A stretch of 11,611 nucleotides of DNA from positions 1-11,611 of the forward strand of contig USEY01000077.1 of assembly GCA_900553815.1 (NCBI GenBank), in the 5' to 3' direction. The DNA is from an uncultured Bacteroides sp. GTDB lineage: Bacteria; Bacteroidota; Bacteroidia; Bacteroidales; Bacteroidaceae. Position 1 is the stretch's first letter. Each line of letters begins with the position of its first letter. The notes under the pieces were generated by a model, which searched no databases, was not told the DNA's origin, and saw only the letters and a program-made list of their open reading frames with translations. The translations under genes were made by a program, and so were the position numbers. This document shows positions 5,563 to 11,611 of the stretch, in pieces.

Positions 5563-6909
5563 ATGAAAACATTCTTTTTCTTCTTCTTTTCTTGTTTGTT
5601 CCTTTGCGGCAACAGCATTGCTCGTGCCGATGTGGGGAGCGATACTCTTTCATCCCTGACCCTTGACGATATGCCCGACTGGATATTGGAACACATCCGG
5701 TTCCCGGAGGAGGCCTACAGCTATGGCAAGGCCGGTGTGGAGAGCCTGATGCTGAGCACATCGTGGGATGGCAAGCTTTTTATTGTAGGTGATTTGAATG
5801 CCTTGCATCCGTCGTTTGAGAAAGCCATTCGCGAGGTGGTAGCACGTGCGCCCCGTTGCGGATATGCTGGTGTGCAGCCCGAGGACATCCACAAGTTCAT
5901 GCTGGTGGACTTTTACGAATACATTCCCAAGGAGCGGCAGGGCGGTATGGAGCAGATAGGCCTGCACATGCCTCCCGTGTTCAAGTCCCCCTTTGGCGGA
6001 CGGACAGCCTTCCTGCAATGGATTTACAAGAAACTGAAGGTGCCCAAGTCGTTGAAGCAGGCATATACCGACACGCTGACGGTGGAATACACGGTGTCGG
6101 TCACCGGTGAAGTGCAGGATGTCAAGGTATCGGGCGGCAAGAACCGAGAACTGGAGGCAGCGATTGTAAAGGTGCTGAAACGTGTGCCCCGTTGGGACTT
6201 GCCCGCCATGGTGGAGGGCAACCGCTGCATTCCGGTGGTGGTGAGCGACTGCCTCATTGTTTCCATCGACGGGAAGGGGCGTAAGCAGCCCTTCAGGGAG
6301 TATGTGGACGAGGTGTTCTGCAACACAAAGACCGTGCCCGATGACCGGACGACCATCCTGCTCAATCCTGAAACCAAGCCTTGCTATGCCGGCGAGACCA
6401 GCTTCAGGCGTGAACTGTTTCGTGATGTAAGCGTGAAGAAAAAGACAAAGGTAGGCGGCTCGTTCATTATAGAGCCTGACGGCAGCGTGGCGCATGTACA
6501 GCTGACCGCATCGGGCAATGCCGAACTGGACAGCTTGTTGGCGGTCAACCTGGCCGGTATCCGTTGGCTGCCGGGCATGCAGGACACCGTGGCTGTGCGC
6601 ACCTTCATGTCGTTCCGCCAGTCTGTCAGCCCGCCCGTGGTCCGAAAGAAACGTATGCGCAATAACGAGTCGCTCTACGAAATCTATGGGAAGTATTACT
6701 TTGCCCTGCGTGCCAACCCCAACGGCATCTACTCCGGCTATACGGATGGCAGCGGCCGTGGGCACAGGTATCCTTTCGATGCCCGTACCCGCTTCGACTA
6801 CAATGCCTACTACAGGAGCCTGAACAATTATTACAAACAGTCGGGTGGCAATACAAAGAATACTTCCAGAAAGTATTTCAAGACGATGGAGCGGTTGTTT
6901 GTGAAGTAG
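5563..6909 (+). CDS. Exported protein with three TonB C-terminal-like domains
   Basis: The start at 5563 gives a signal peptide (MKTFFFFFFSCLFLCGNSIARA, cleavage probably before Asp23); the in-frame TTG at 5521 adds a charged non-signal stretch and is rejected. The mature 426 residues hold three TonB_C-type segments: about 38-118 (DWILEHIRFPEEAYSYGKAGVE, then WDGKL, HPSFEKAIREVV, AP), 148-232 (FLQWIYKKLKVP, VEYTVSVTGEVQDVKVSGG, LEAAIVKVLKRVPRWD) and about 278-352 (GGSFIIEPDGSVAHVQLTASGNAELD, IRWLPG). Residues 355-448 are basic and tyrosine-rich. There is no N-terminal anchor helix with a proline-rich spacer as in a true TonB, so coupling to ExbBD is unlikely. It may instead bind envelope proteins. 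The gene is GC-rich (a sampled line is 53%) and splits the AT-rich array. The next gene starts 39 bases downstream, so joint transcription is plausible. The domain call is good; the role is unknown. Confidence 0.8.
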   Translation: MKTFFFFFFSCLFLCGNSIARADVGSDTLSSLTLDDMPDWILEHIRFPEEAYSYGKAGVESLMLSTSWDGKLFIVGDLNALHPSFEKAIREVVARAPRCGYAGVQPEDIHKFMLVDFYEYIPKERQGGMEQIGLHMPPVFKSPFGGRTAFLQWIYKKLKVPKSLKQAYTDTLTVEYTVSVTGEVQDVKVSGGKNRELEAAIVKVLKRVPRWDLPAMVEGNRCIPVVVSDCLIVSIDGKGRKQPFREYVDEVFCNTKTVPDDRTTILLNPETKPCYAGETSFRRELFRDVSVKKKTKVGGSFIIEPDGSVAHVQLTASGNAELDSLLAVNLAGIRWLPGMQDTVAVRTFMSFRQSVSPPVVRKKRMRNNESLYEIYGKYYFALRANPNGIYSGYTDGSGRGHRYPFDARTRFDYNAYYRSLNNYYKQSGGNTKNTSRKYFKTMERLFVK

Positions 6910-6948
6910 TGTAGGTGTGGATGATGTGGAAAGTAAATAACGATGAAT

Positions 6949-7389
6949 ATGAAGTATTTCTGTATCTTGGTGCTTTTATGTTGCACCACTCATTTCACTT
7001 TTGGTCAAGTTGTTGAGTTTGACTTTCAGTGCGACCAATCCGCTCGTGAATTTCGTTTGAATCTTCGTAATATGACAAATGATACTATTTATATAATAAA
7101 TCAATCACATTACAACATGTTTAGTGGAAGTTATATTTATCTGTCAACCAAAGATAAAAAAGGGAAAATAGATTACAATATTGTATCTTTTTGGGACTCA
7201 GAAAATGGTAAGTGGCCATTAGTAAAAATATTGGTCGCTCATGGAAGTATGACCTTACATTGGCCTTTTCGCTTTATAAATGGTGACAATGCCGTGGAAG
7301 CCGAACTGCGGTTGGCGGTTATTGGTAAAGATGCGTCAGGCAAGACTGGAACTTATGAGTACACGAAGATATTGATTATTTCCCATTAG
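6949..7389 (+). CDS. Small exported protein, family B copy 2
   Basis: A 146-residue paralogue of the gene at 3833. An ATG two codons upstream (6943) is equally possible; 6949 is preferred because it aligns with copy 1 (MKYFCI...). Cleavage is likely at FTFG-Q. Shared segments include VEFDFQCDQSAREFRLN (22-38), DTIYI (45-49), YNMFSGSYI (55-63) and GSMTL-WPFR (99-108). Divergence concentrates in residues about 119-143. Its 3' flank (GTGTGGAGGAATGCAG) matches that of copy 1 and of the relic at 3212-3262. Beta-sandwich-like, function unknown. Confidence 0.8.
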   Translation: MKYFCILVLLCCTTHFTFGQVVEFDFQCDQSAREFRLNLRNMTNDTIYIINQSHYNMFSGSYIYLSTKDKKGKIDYNIVSFWDSENGKWPLVKILVAHGSMTLHWPFRFINGDNAVEAELRLAVIGKDASGKTGTYEYTKILIISH

Positions 7390-7415
7390 TGTGGAGGAAT
7401 GCAGTCTTTTTTAGA

Positions 7416-7492
7416 GTTATCCCGGCCCTGAGCCGGGAACTTGCTATTGTTCTGATGAAGATTATTAGTTCCCGCATCGAGTGCGGGATGAC
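7416..7492. repeat. Class 1 foldback element, copy 4 (complete)
   Basis: Stems CCCGGCCCTGAGCCGGG and CCCGCATCGAGTGCGGG inside outer ends GTTATCCCG and CGGGATGAC. It lies between B copy 2 and A copy 3. The equivalent junction upstream of A copy 2 (3255-3263) has lost nearly all of this element, which makes the two sites a natural with/without pair. Confidence 0.75.
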
Positions 7493-7541
7493 CGGATGGT
7501 GATATGTAGTTGCCCGCAAATTGATAACTAAAAGTTGTGAT

Positions 7542-7961
7542 ATGAAAAAGTCATTGTTGTTATTCTTTTTAAGCGTTTGTTCAGTTCCTATTTTTGCACA
7601 AACTACGCAGGAATTGTTGATGAGTACGAACTGGGAACCTCAGAATTTTGTTTCGGAAGAAGACCGTTGTTATATCAAATATACAGCAAGCCAAGAAATA
7701 TTTGTTAGTGATATAGATAATGAGATAGAACATGATCCTGATGATTATTATTTAAGTTTTTCACCAGATAGTGTATTTGATAAAAATAAGGTAGGTAAGA
7801 GCACTAATGGGCGATACATAATAAGGACAAATGGCATTTATGTTTTTATTTCAGAGATTTTGGAACTGACCCCAACCAAGCTGAAACTCAAGAATCTTAC
7901 TCCCGGTTTTACTACCACAGGAAAGGTGACTACTTATTTGCCTACTGATATGAATTTCTAA
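7542..7961 (+). CDS. Small exported protein, family A copy 3
   Basis: A 139-residue paralogue starting at the ATG shared by the family (MKKSLLLFFLSVCSVPIFA, cleavage before Gln20). The mature protein equals copy 2 except for Glu24 in place of Lys. At the nucleotide level it is a mosaic: the core (about 7650-7905) matches copy 2 base for base as far as I can read, while the 3' end (GGTTTTACTACCACAGGAAAGGT) and the GAA codon near the start match copy 1. The next gene starts 32 bases after its stop with no foldback element between, so the ligase-like gene may be read through from here. Confidence 0.82.
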   Translation: MKKSLLLFFLSVCSVPIFAQTTQELLMSTNWEPQNFVSEEDRCYIKYTASQEIFVSDIDNEIEHDPDDYYLSFSPDSVFDKNKVGKSTNGRYIIRTNGIYVFISEILELTPTKLKLKNLTPGFTTTGKVTTYLPTDMNF

Positions 7962-7993
7962 ACAGGCTTCTTAATACTAAACATCGTTATAGC

Positions 7994-9730
7994 ATGTCTT
8001 TGTTTCGTCAGTCTGCTTCGTGGCTTCTCGCCGTCAGCCTGCTGGTGCTGCCTTTCTCGCCGTTGTGCTTTACGGGTGTGTTCAAGGAAGACATGGGGCT
8101 TTTCCCGGTATTGGTGCTGGTGGGAGTGTGGCTTGCCTTGTTTCTCTGTCTGTCCTCTACGGAGAGGGTGAAGATTTCGGTTGCCGACACGGCGGCTGGC
8201 GTGTTCGGCCTATACTACCTGGTTCGGCTGGCTGGCGGAACGGTGGATGCGCTTGCCTGGTTGCAGGTGGCGTTGTGGGCGGGCATCTACGCGGCGGCAC
8301 GTTGTTGCGGCAGTGTGAGGACGGTACTGTGGGGACTGGTGCTGAGTGCGGCGGTACAGGCCGGGGTGGTGATGGCGCAGCAGGCAGGATGGGTGGCAAG
8401 CAGACATCCCCTGTTCGATGTTTCCGGCACGTTCGGCAATCCCGGGCAGGTGGGCGGATTCATGGCCGTGGCTGCTGCGGCGGTGTTGGCGCAGGTTGTC
8501 GGTGGTTGGCGCAACCGTTTTCGGTCTGTACGGCCGGTGGTGGCCGGTGTGCTTGGCGCAATGCTGTTGGCTGGTTTATGGCTGGCCGACTCGCGTGCCG
8601 CCTGGCTGGCTTGCCTGTCGGGAGTGGCTTTTGCTGTGCTTGGCACTGCGGGTGGCAGGCTCGGACGGCGGAAGGGGTGGTTGCTTGCCTGTGCGGTGCC
8701 GGTGTTGCTGGCGGTTGCCTGGCTGGTGTACCGTTATCGCCCTTTGTCGGCCGATGCCCGTCTGCTGATAGGCCGTGTGTCGTTGGATATGCTGGCCGAT
8801 GCTCCGCTTTGGGGGCATGGCACGGATGCGTTCGCCCGTCAGTACATGTTCTATCAGGCGGATTATTTCGCCCGCCATCCCGATTCGCCTTTTGCCCTTG
8901 TGGCCGACAATGTCGGCATGGCCTACAACGAATGGCTCTATGCCGGTGTTGCGCTGGGGTTGGTGGGCATGCTGCTGGTGCTGCTTCCGGTGGCGGCACT
9001 GTTGCTCCATCGTCCCCGTCATGCCGACGGGCGTAGTGCCGGGGCGGCACTGGTAGCCCTGCTGGTCTTTTCGTTGTTTTCCTATCCGTTGGATGTATTG
9101 CCGTTGGCTGTTCTGTTTCCGCTGTTGGCAGGGCTGGGCAGGGGGCGCGTCTGCGTGGTCCTGCCCCTACGGCGTTCCGTGCGCCGGTTTTTGGGTGTGG
9201 CCTGCCTGCTGGGTTGTGTGGCGGCAGGCCGATTGGGGCTGTTCTATGCCGACGCATCGAGGCAGACACAGGCGTTGCACGGGGTGGGCGGCATGGACAG
9301 GGCGGTAGTGGAACGCCTGTTGCCCAATCCATCGTTTGCCGATTACTACGCCCACTATGTCCGCCTGTGCGGGTTGGCAGTAGACGATTCATCGCTCGGC
9401 GCTCTGCTTCCGCCTTCCTGCGAACTGTTCTGCCACTATGGCGACCTGCATTTGCAACGGGGGCGGTATGCGGAGGCGGAGTGTTGCTACCGCACGGCTT
9501 CCCACATGATACCCACCCGTTTGACCCCCGTATATAAGCTTTGGAAACTGTCGCTTGTGCAGGCCGACAGCACGGCGGCCATTGCTTGGGCAAGGCGTGT
9601 ATGTACCCATCGGGTGAAGGTGGAGAATACCTTTACCTTGCGGGCAAGGGCAGAGGCACGCCGCTATTTGTCGCAACCGGCAAGACCTCATGTATCTTCC
9701 GGTACTGGCAGTGAACCACTCTCTTATTAG
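7994..9730 (+). CDS. O-antigen-ligase-type (Wzy_C family) polytopic membrane protein with TPR-like tail
   Basis: The 578-residue product has about ten or more hydrophobic segments between residues 10 and 415. Family signs in order: FGNPGQVGGFMA (147-158), the F-G-N-P motif common to WaaL/Wzy_C proteins; DSRAAWLA (199-206), the S-R pair at a helix start; RVSLDMLADAPLWGHGTDAF (261-280), matching the usual R...PL-G-x-G...F; a long extracytoplasmic loop (280-310); and NEWLYAGVALGLVG (312-325), matching the H/N-x-x-L-x-x-x-G-x-x-G signature. Residues about 478-560 (HYGDLHLQRGRYAEAECCYRTA) form one or two TPR-like helical hairpins after the last membrane span. Family members move lipid-linked glycans onto lipid A core, polymerise them, or glycosylate proteins (PglL type). 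The sequence does not say which. It is GC-rich and ends the gene run; no glycan-synthesis genes neighbour it. Confidence 0.85.
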   Translation: MSLFRQSASWLLAVSLLVLPFSPLCFTGVFKEDMGLFPVLVLVGVWLALFLCLSSTERVKISVADTAAGVFGLYYLVRLAGGTVDALAWLQVALWAGIYAAARCCGSVRTVLWGLVLSAAVQAGVVMAQQAGWVASRHPLFDVSGTFGNPGQVGGFMAVAAAAVLAQVVGGWRNRFRSVRPVVAGVLGAMLLAGLWLADSRAAWLACLSGVAFAVLGTAGGRLGRRKGWLLACAVPVLLAVAWLVYRYRPLSADARLLIGRVSLDMLADAPLWGHGTDAFARQYMFYQADYFARHPDSPFALVADNVGMAYNEWLYAGVALGLVGMLLVLLPVAALLLHRPRHADGRSAGAALVALLVFSLFSYPLDVLPLAVLFPLLAGLGRGRVCVVLPLRRSVRRFLGVACLLGCVAAGRLGLFYADASRQTQALHGVGGMDRAVVERLLPNPSFADYYAHYVRLCGLAVDDSSLGALLPPSCELFCHYGDLHLQRGRYAEAECCYRTASHMIPTRLTPVYKLWKLSLVQADSTAAIAWARRVCTHRVKVENTFTLRARAEARRYLSQPARPHVSSGTGSEPLSY

Positions 9731-9862
9731 CAGTCCACTGCCCGTTCGGTAGTAGTCCACTGCCTGCGCGATAGTAGTCCACTGCTTACTCGGTAACAGT
9801 TAACTGCTATCATTCACACATACGGCTGCGTTGCCCGATGGATACGGCTGCGTGACCTGACC
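9731..9862. repeat. Six phased 22-bp units directly after the ligase stop codon
   Basis: Units start at 9731, 9753, 9775, 9797, 9819 and 9841. Units 1-3 open with (C/T)AGTCCACTGC; unit 4 is a degenerate CAGTTAACTGC; units 5 and 6 open with (C/G)ATACGGCTGC. CTGC occupies unit positions 8-11 in all six, although the surrounding word changes. The period is close to two helical turns. No ORF runs through it. Function unknown. Confidence 0.7.
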
Positions 9863-9872
9863 CAGCCGTATC
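9841..9872. repeat. 10-bp perfect inverted repeat
   Basis: GATACGGCTG (9841-9850) and CAGCCGTATC (9863-9872) around a 12-base centre. It overlaps the sixth 22-bp unit. It could end transcription of the ligase gene, but no T-run follows, so an intrinsic terminator is not well supported. Confidence 0.55.
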
Positions 9873-9880
9873 TGTTTCCG

Positions 9881-9943
9881 TAAAGTCCCTCTTTAGCCTG
9901 CTAAAGTCCCTGGTTAGTACGCTAAAGTCCCTCTTTATATCCT
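9881..9943. repeat. Three 21-bp tandem units
   Basis: TAAAGTCCCT recurs at 9881, 9902 and 9923. The units continue CTTTAG, GGTTAG and CTTTAT. CTTTAG and CTAAAG around 9891-9906 make a small palindrome across the unit border. These lie 18 bases after the 22-bp array and share its two-turn spacing but not its sequence. Confidence 0.65.
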
Positions 9944-9975
9944 TCACTTCACTATGTGTTGAGTTGGCTCGGTAG

Positions 9976-10029
9976 CTCTTAAGACCTGTTTTTCTAATTT
10001 TTAAGATTTCCCACGGTAGGTCTTAAGAG
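9976..10029. repeat. 12-bp perfect inverted repeat with 30-base centre
   Basis: CTCTTAAGACCT (9976-9987) and AGGTCTTAAGAG (10018-10029). Each arm also contains the palindrome CTTAAG. The centre is AT-rich and holds a third related word (TTTTTAAGATTT). It may be a protein-binding site or an RNA stem; nothing else nearby decides. Confidence 0.55.
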
Positions 10030-10175
10030 TTCCGCTTGAAGTTTCACGCTTTCACTTTCGCTTTAAAATCCTTCTTCTATAAGCGTATACGGTGAAAGCT
10101 TCACGCCAGATTGCATTCACACGTCCATCCTTCATACAAACAATAACTATCTACAAGAAAGACAGCTCAGCTTTG

Positions 10176-10296
10176 GTAGAGACGTGGCGTGCGCGTCTCA
10201 GGATACAGGTTTTACGGTATTTGTCTGATAAACAGTGTAATAGAATGTATAAGATTACATGGCGAATGGGGGAGACGCGGCACGCCACGTCTCTAC
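10176..10296. repeat. Foldback (MITE/REP-like) element, class 4
   Basis: Left end GTAGAGACGTGGCGTGC-GCGTCTC and right end, read on the other strand, GTAGAGACGTGGCGTGCC followed by GCGTCTC: about 24 bases matching apart from one inserted C. Each arm also holds GAGACG...CGTCTC, so it can fold on itself. The 70-base centre is AT-rich. The GAGACGnGGCnTGCCGCGTCTC word is, from memory, a frequent Bacteroides intergenic repeat. A 75-codon ORF that crosses it (10092-10319) has no support as a gene. Confidence 0.7.
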
Positions 10297-10455
10297 TAAG
10301 AATACACAGCTACAACTGATTATTCATCCCCCCCCATCTTTCACCGCAACCCGCTCATTCCCAACGTTTAGTTGTGAAACTTCACCCGCACAACTTTTTC
10401 TCCCCTTGTAGCTGATAATTTTCTTCTTTCACCCCCTAGAAAACCGCCCGAAACA
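10297..10455. other. Gene-free stretch with one weak hairpin
   Basis: Pyrimidine-rich + strand with a C8 run around 10328-10335. AGTTGTG (10370-10376) and CACAACT (10389-10395) could form a 7-bp stem followed by TTTTC, a weak terminator-like structure that might shield the downstream promoter. The loop contains GTGAA-AC-TTCAC, and GTGAA-AGC-TTCAC also occurs at 10092-10104. I see nothing else. Confidence 0.35.
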
Positions 10456-10487
10456 CTTGACAAAGGCCGCCAGATTTTGTATATTTG
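10456..10487 (+). promoter_or_regulatory. Bacteroides-type promoter for the VapE-like gene
   Basis: CTTG at 10456-10459 (part of CTTGACA) and TATATTTG at 10480-10487 are 20 bases apart. The -7 box fits the Bacteroides consensus TAnnTTTG exactly, and the -33 TTTG with one mismatch. Transcription should begin near 10493-10496, giving a leader of about 160 bases before the ATG at 10657. This is the best promoter in the window. Confidence 0.7.
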
Positions 10488-10656
10488 TGATAGAGAAGTT
10501 GACGAGTTGACAAGTCAACAAGGAACAAGAATACTAATTTTTAAGTTCCTGAGTTTTTAAGTTTTTGAGTTAATAAGTTTGACGATAGTTCACCAATTAC
10601 TAATCACTGACCGTTAACCGCTGACCGCTGATTAACGTCACTAACCGCTGTAAATC
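10488..10656 (+). promoter_or_regulatory. Repeat-rich 5' leader of the VapE-like gene
   Basis: The leader holds AGTTGAC twice, eight bases apart (10497 and 10505), the second being part of the palindrome GTTGAC-AA-GTCAAC (10506-10519). Two 16-base tandem units beginning TTTTTAAGTT follow (10538-10553 and 10554-10569). Then comes a cluster of (T)AACCGCTG/GACCGCTG words (10615-10623, 10623-10630, 10642-10650) just before the ATG. No known riboswitch is apparent. The palindrome close to the expected transcription start could be an operator. Confidence 0.45.
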
Positions 10657-11611
10657 ATGAATCTCTTCCATCACTTCCTCCACCTCCTTTCCGGCACTTC
10701 CAAGAAGCCTGCCGAGCCTGTTACAACAGAATCCGCACCCAACAACTGCGAGTACCTGCTATCCAACCTGCAACGCATCTGCGCCATGCTGCCCGACGGC
10801 GAGGCCTGTGTCGTCATGGGACGAAACAAGCTGGATATATGCCTGACTTGGGACACGGCCATGCAGGTTAATGCCGATAGTATAAAGAAGAACAAGGAAT
10901 TCCAGTTCTGGCTGAACGGCAAGAGCGAGGTCGTAGAATGGGCAGAAACGCCGATAAAAGAAGAAAAGACTAAAACAGAACCGGTTGTACAAGAAGAGGT
11001 TACTGTGAAAGAAACAGTGAAACCGACTCGCCAGCAATTGACCATGCGTCGCCTGCTTAACTTCCTGCAACTGCACTATGCTTTCCGTTACAATCGGCTG
11101 ACAGACCGGGCGGAATGTGCTGTGCTCAATACGGAAAACCCCGACCAAGATACCCACCATCTGACCTACCGCCCTGTGGACGACCGCCTGCTGCACACCA
11201 TCTCGCTGGCCGCCATGGAGGAAGGAGTGGACTGCTGGGACATTGACATTAAGCGTTACATAGACTCGGAGCACGCTCCAGCCTACCATCCTTTTACCGA
11301 CTACTTCGAACACCTGCCCCGTTGGGACGGCAAGGACCGTGTAAAGGAACTGGCCAAACGTGTATCTGACAACAACCTGTGGGTACGTTCTTTCCACCGC
11401 TGGATGCTGGGCGTCACTGCTCAATGGATGAACAATAACGAACAGGGACAACGTGCCAACAGCGTCGCTCCCCTGTTGGTCAGCACCGTGCAGGGTATGG
11501 GCAAGTCTACTTTCTGCCGCATGCTGTTGCCAAAGGAACTGCGACCATACTTCACCGAAAGCTTCGACCTGACCAACATCACTTCAGCCGAAAACAAGCT
11601 GGCATCGTACG
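10657..11611 (+). CDS. VapE/VirE-type P-loop ATPase (BT4734-like), 5' part only
   Basis: The frame is open to the window end, giving 318 codons with the rest outside. The start at 10657 is fixed by an in-frame TAA six bases upstream. Residues 1-125 are a variable region with a Lys/Glu/Thr/Val-rich stretch at 98-124. From about 129 the typical core begins: RRLLNFLQLHYAFRYN, then YHPFTDYFEHLPRWDGKDRV (210-229), a hallmark of VirE/VapE proteins, then NSVAPLLVSTVQG (268-280) leading into the Walker A P-loop QGMGKST (279-285) and LLPKELRPYFTESFD (290-304). Walker B should lie beyond the window. Family members resemble primase-helicase ATPases of phages and mobile islands. In Bacteroides, chromosomal copies of this type are common and their role is poorly defined. 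It has its own promoter and is unlikely to belong functionally to the upstream array. Confidence 0.88.
   Translation, partial: MNLFHHFLHLLSGTSKKPAEPVTTESAPNNCEYLLSNLQRICAMLPDGEACVVMGRNKLDICLTWDTAMQVNADSIKKNKEFQFWLNGKSEVVEWAETPIKEEKTKTEPVVQEEVTVKETVKPTRQQLTMRRLLNFLQLHYAFRYNRLTDRAECAVLNTENPDQDTHHLTYRPVDDRLLHTISLAAMEEGVDCWDIDIKRYIDSEHAPAYHPFTDYFEHLPRWDGKDRVKELAKRVSDNNLWVRSFHRWMLGVTAQWMNNNEQGQRANSVAPLLVSTVQGMGKSTFCRMLLPKELRPYFTESFDLTNITSAENKLASY

Noticed and set aside
5650..6765. 371-codon open frame on the - strand
   Set aside because: Shadow of the GC-rich TonB-like gene; its His/Gln/Leu-rich translation has no recognisable domain.
8460..9593. 377-codon - strand frame and several + strand frames over the ligase gene
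   Set aside because: Shadows of the GC-rich membrane protein gene; Pro/Arg/His- or Trp/Cys-rich translations are typical of off-frame reading.
9841..9876. Intrinsic terminator of the ligase gene
   Set aside because: The 10-bp stem is good, but the following bases (TGTTTCCG) are not a T-run and the loop is long.
9731..9943. CRISPR-like array
   Set aside because: The units are 21-22 bases, directly adjoining, without separate spacers and without cas genes. They are short tandem repeats.
10092..10319. 75-codon + strand ORF
   Set aside because: It runs through the class 4 foldback element and has no signal, domain or start context.
1..11611. tRNA, rRNA or known riboswitch
   Set aside because: I saw no cloverleaf, rRNA or riboswitch core on either strand by eye; a covariance-model scan was not possible.

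Overview
The window reads as Bacteroidaceae (Bacteroides/Phocaeicola-type) chromosome. Supporting signs are secreted proteins whose signal peptides end in -AQ or -SQ, little reliance on Shine-Dalgarno sites, a match to the Bacteroides promoter consensus (TTG, about 20 bases, TAnnTTTG) near 10456-10487, and a VirE/VapE-type P-loop protein of the kind common in these genomes. All genes I can support lie on the + strand.

Layout. (1) 59-2593: a secreted protein made of four roughly 78-residue helical repeats, then a lipoprotein with a GC-rich N-terminal region, an acidic low-complexity linker and an AT-rich C-terminal papain/C39-like cysteine peptidase domain. (2) 2598-7961: an array of seven short secreted proteins from three unrelated families, called A (139 aa; three copies), B (146 aa; two copies) and C (151 aa; two copies) in this annotation. 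A GC-rich protein with three TonB C-terminal-like domains (5563-6909) sits inside the array. The spacers hold three classes of foldback (REP/MITE-like) elements and a relic of another B gene. (3) 7994-9730: a polytopic O-antigen-ligase-type (Wzy_C) membrane protein with a C-terminal TPR-like tail. (4) 9731-10656: 926 bases without a gene, packed with phased short repeats, inverted repeats and another foldback element, ending in a good promoter and a repeat-rich leader. (5) 10657 to the window end: the 5' part of a VapE/VirE-like ATPase gene.

Interpretation (inference). Genes 59-3017 are closely spaced and probably one transcript. The lipoprotein looks like a polymorphic effector: an older GC-rich carrier region joined to an AT-rich enzymatic domain, with a short exported protein starting four bases after its stop. 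The other A, B and C genes would then be an expanded stock of exported immunity proteins or peptidase inhibitors. They show conserved ends with divergent cores, mosaic copies and deletion scars, as expected for a locus reshaped by recombination between repeats. No biochemical function of A, B or C can be read from sequence alone. The ligase-like gene closing the array could glycosylate exported proteins or build a surface glycan; nothing here decides between these.
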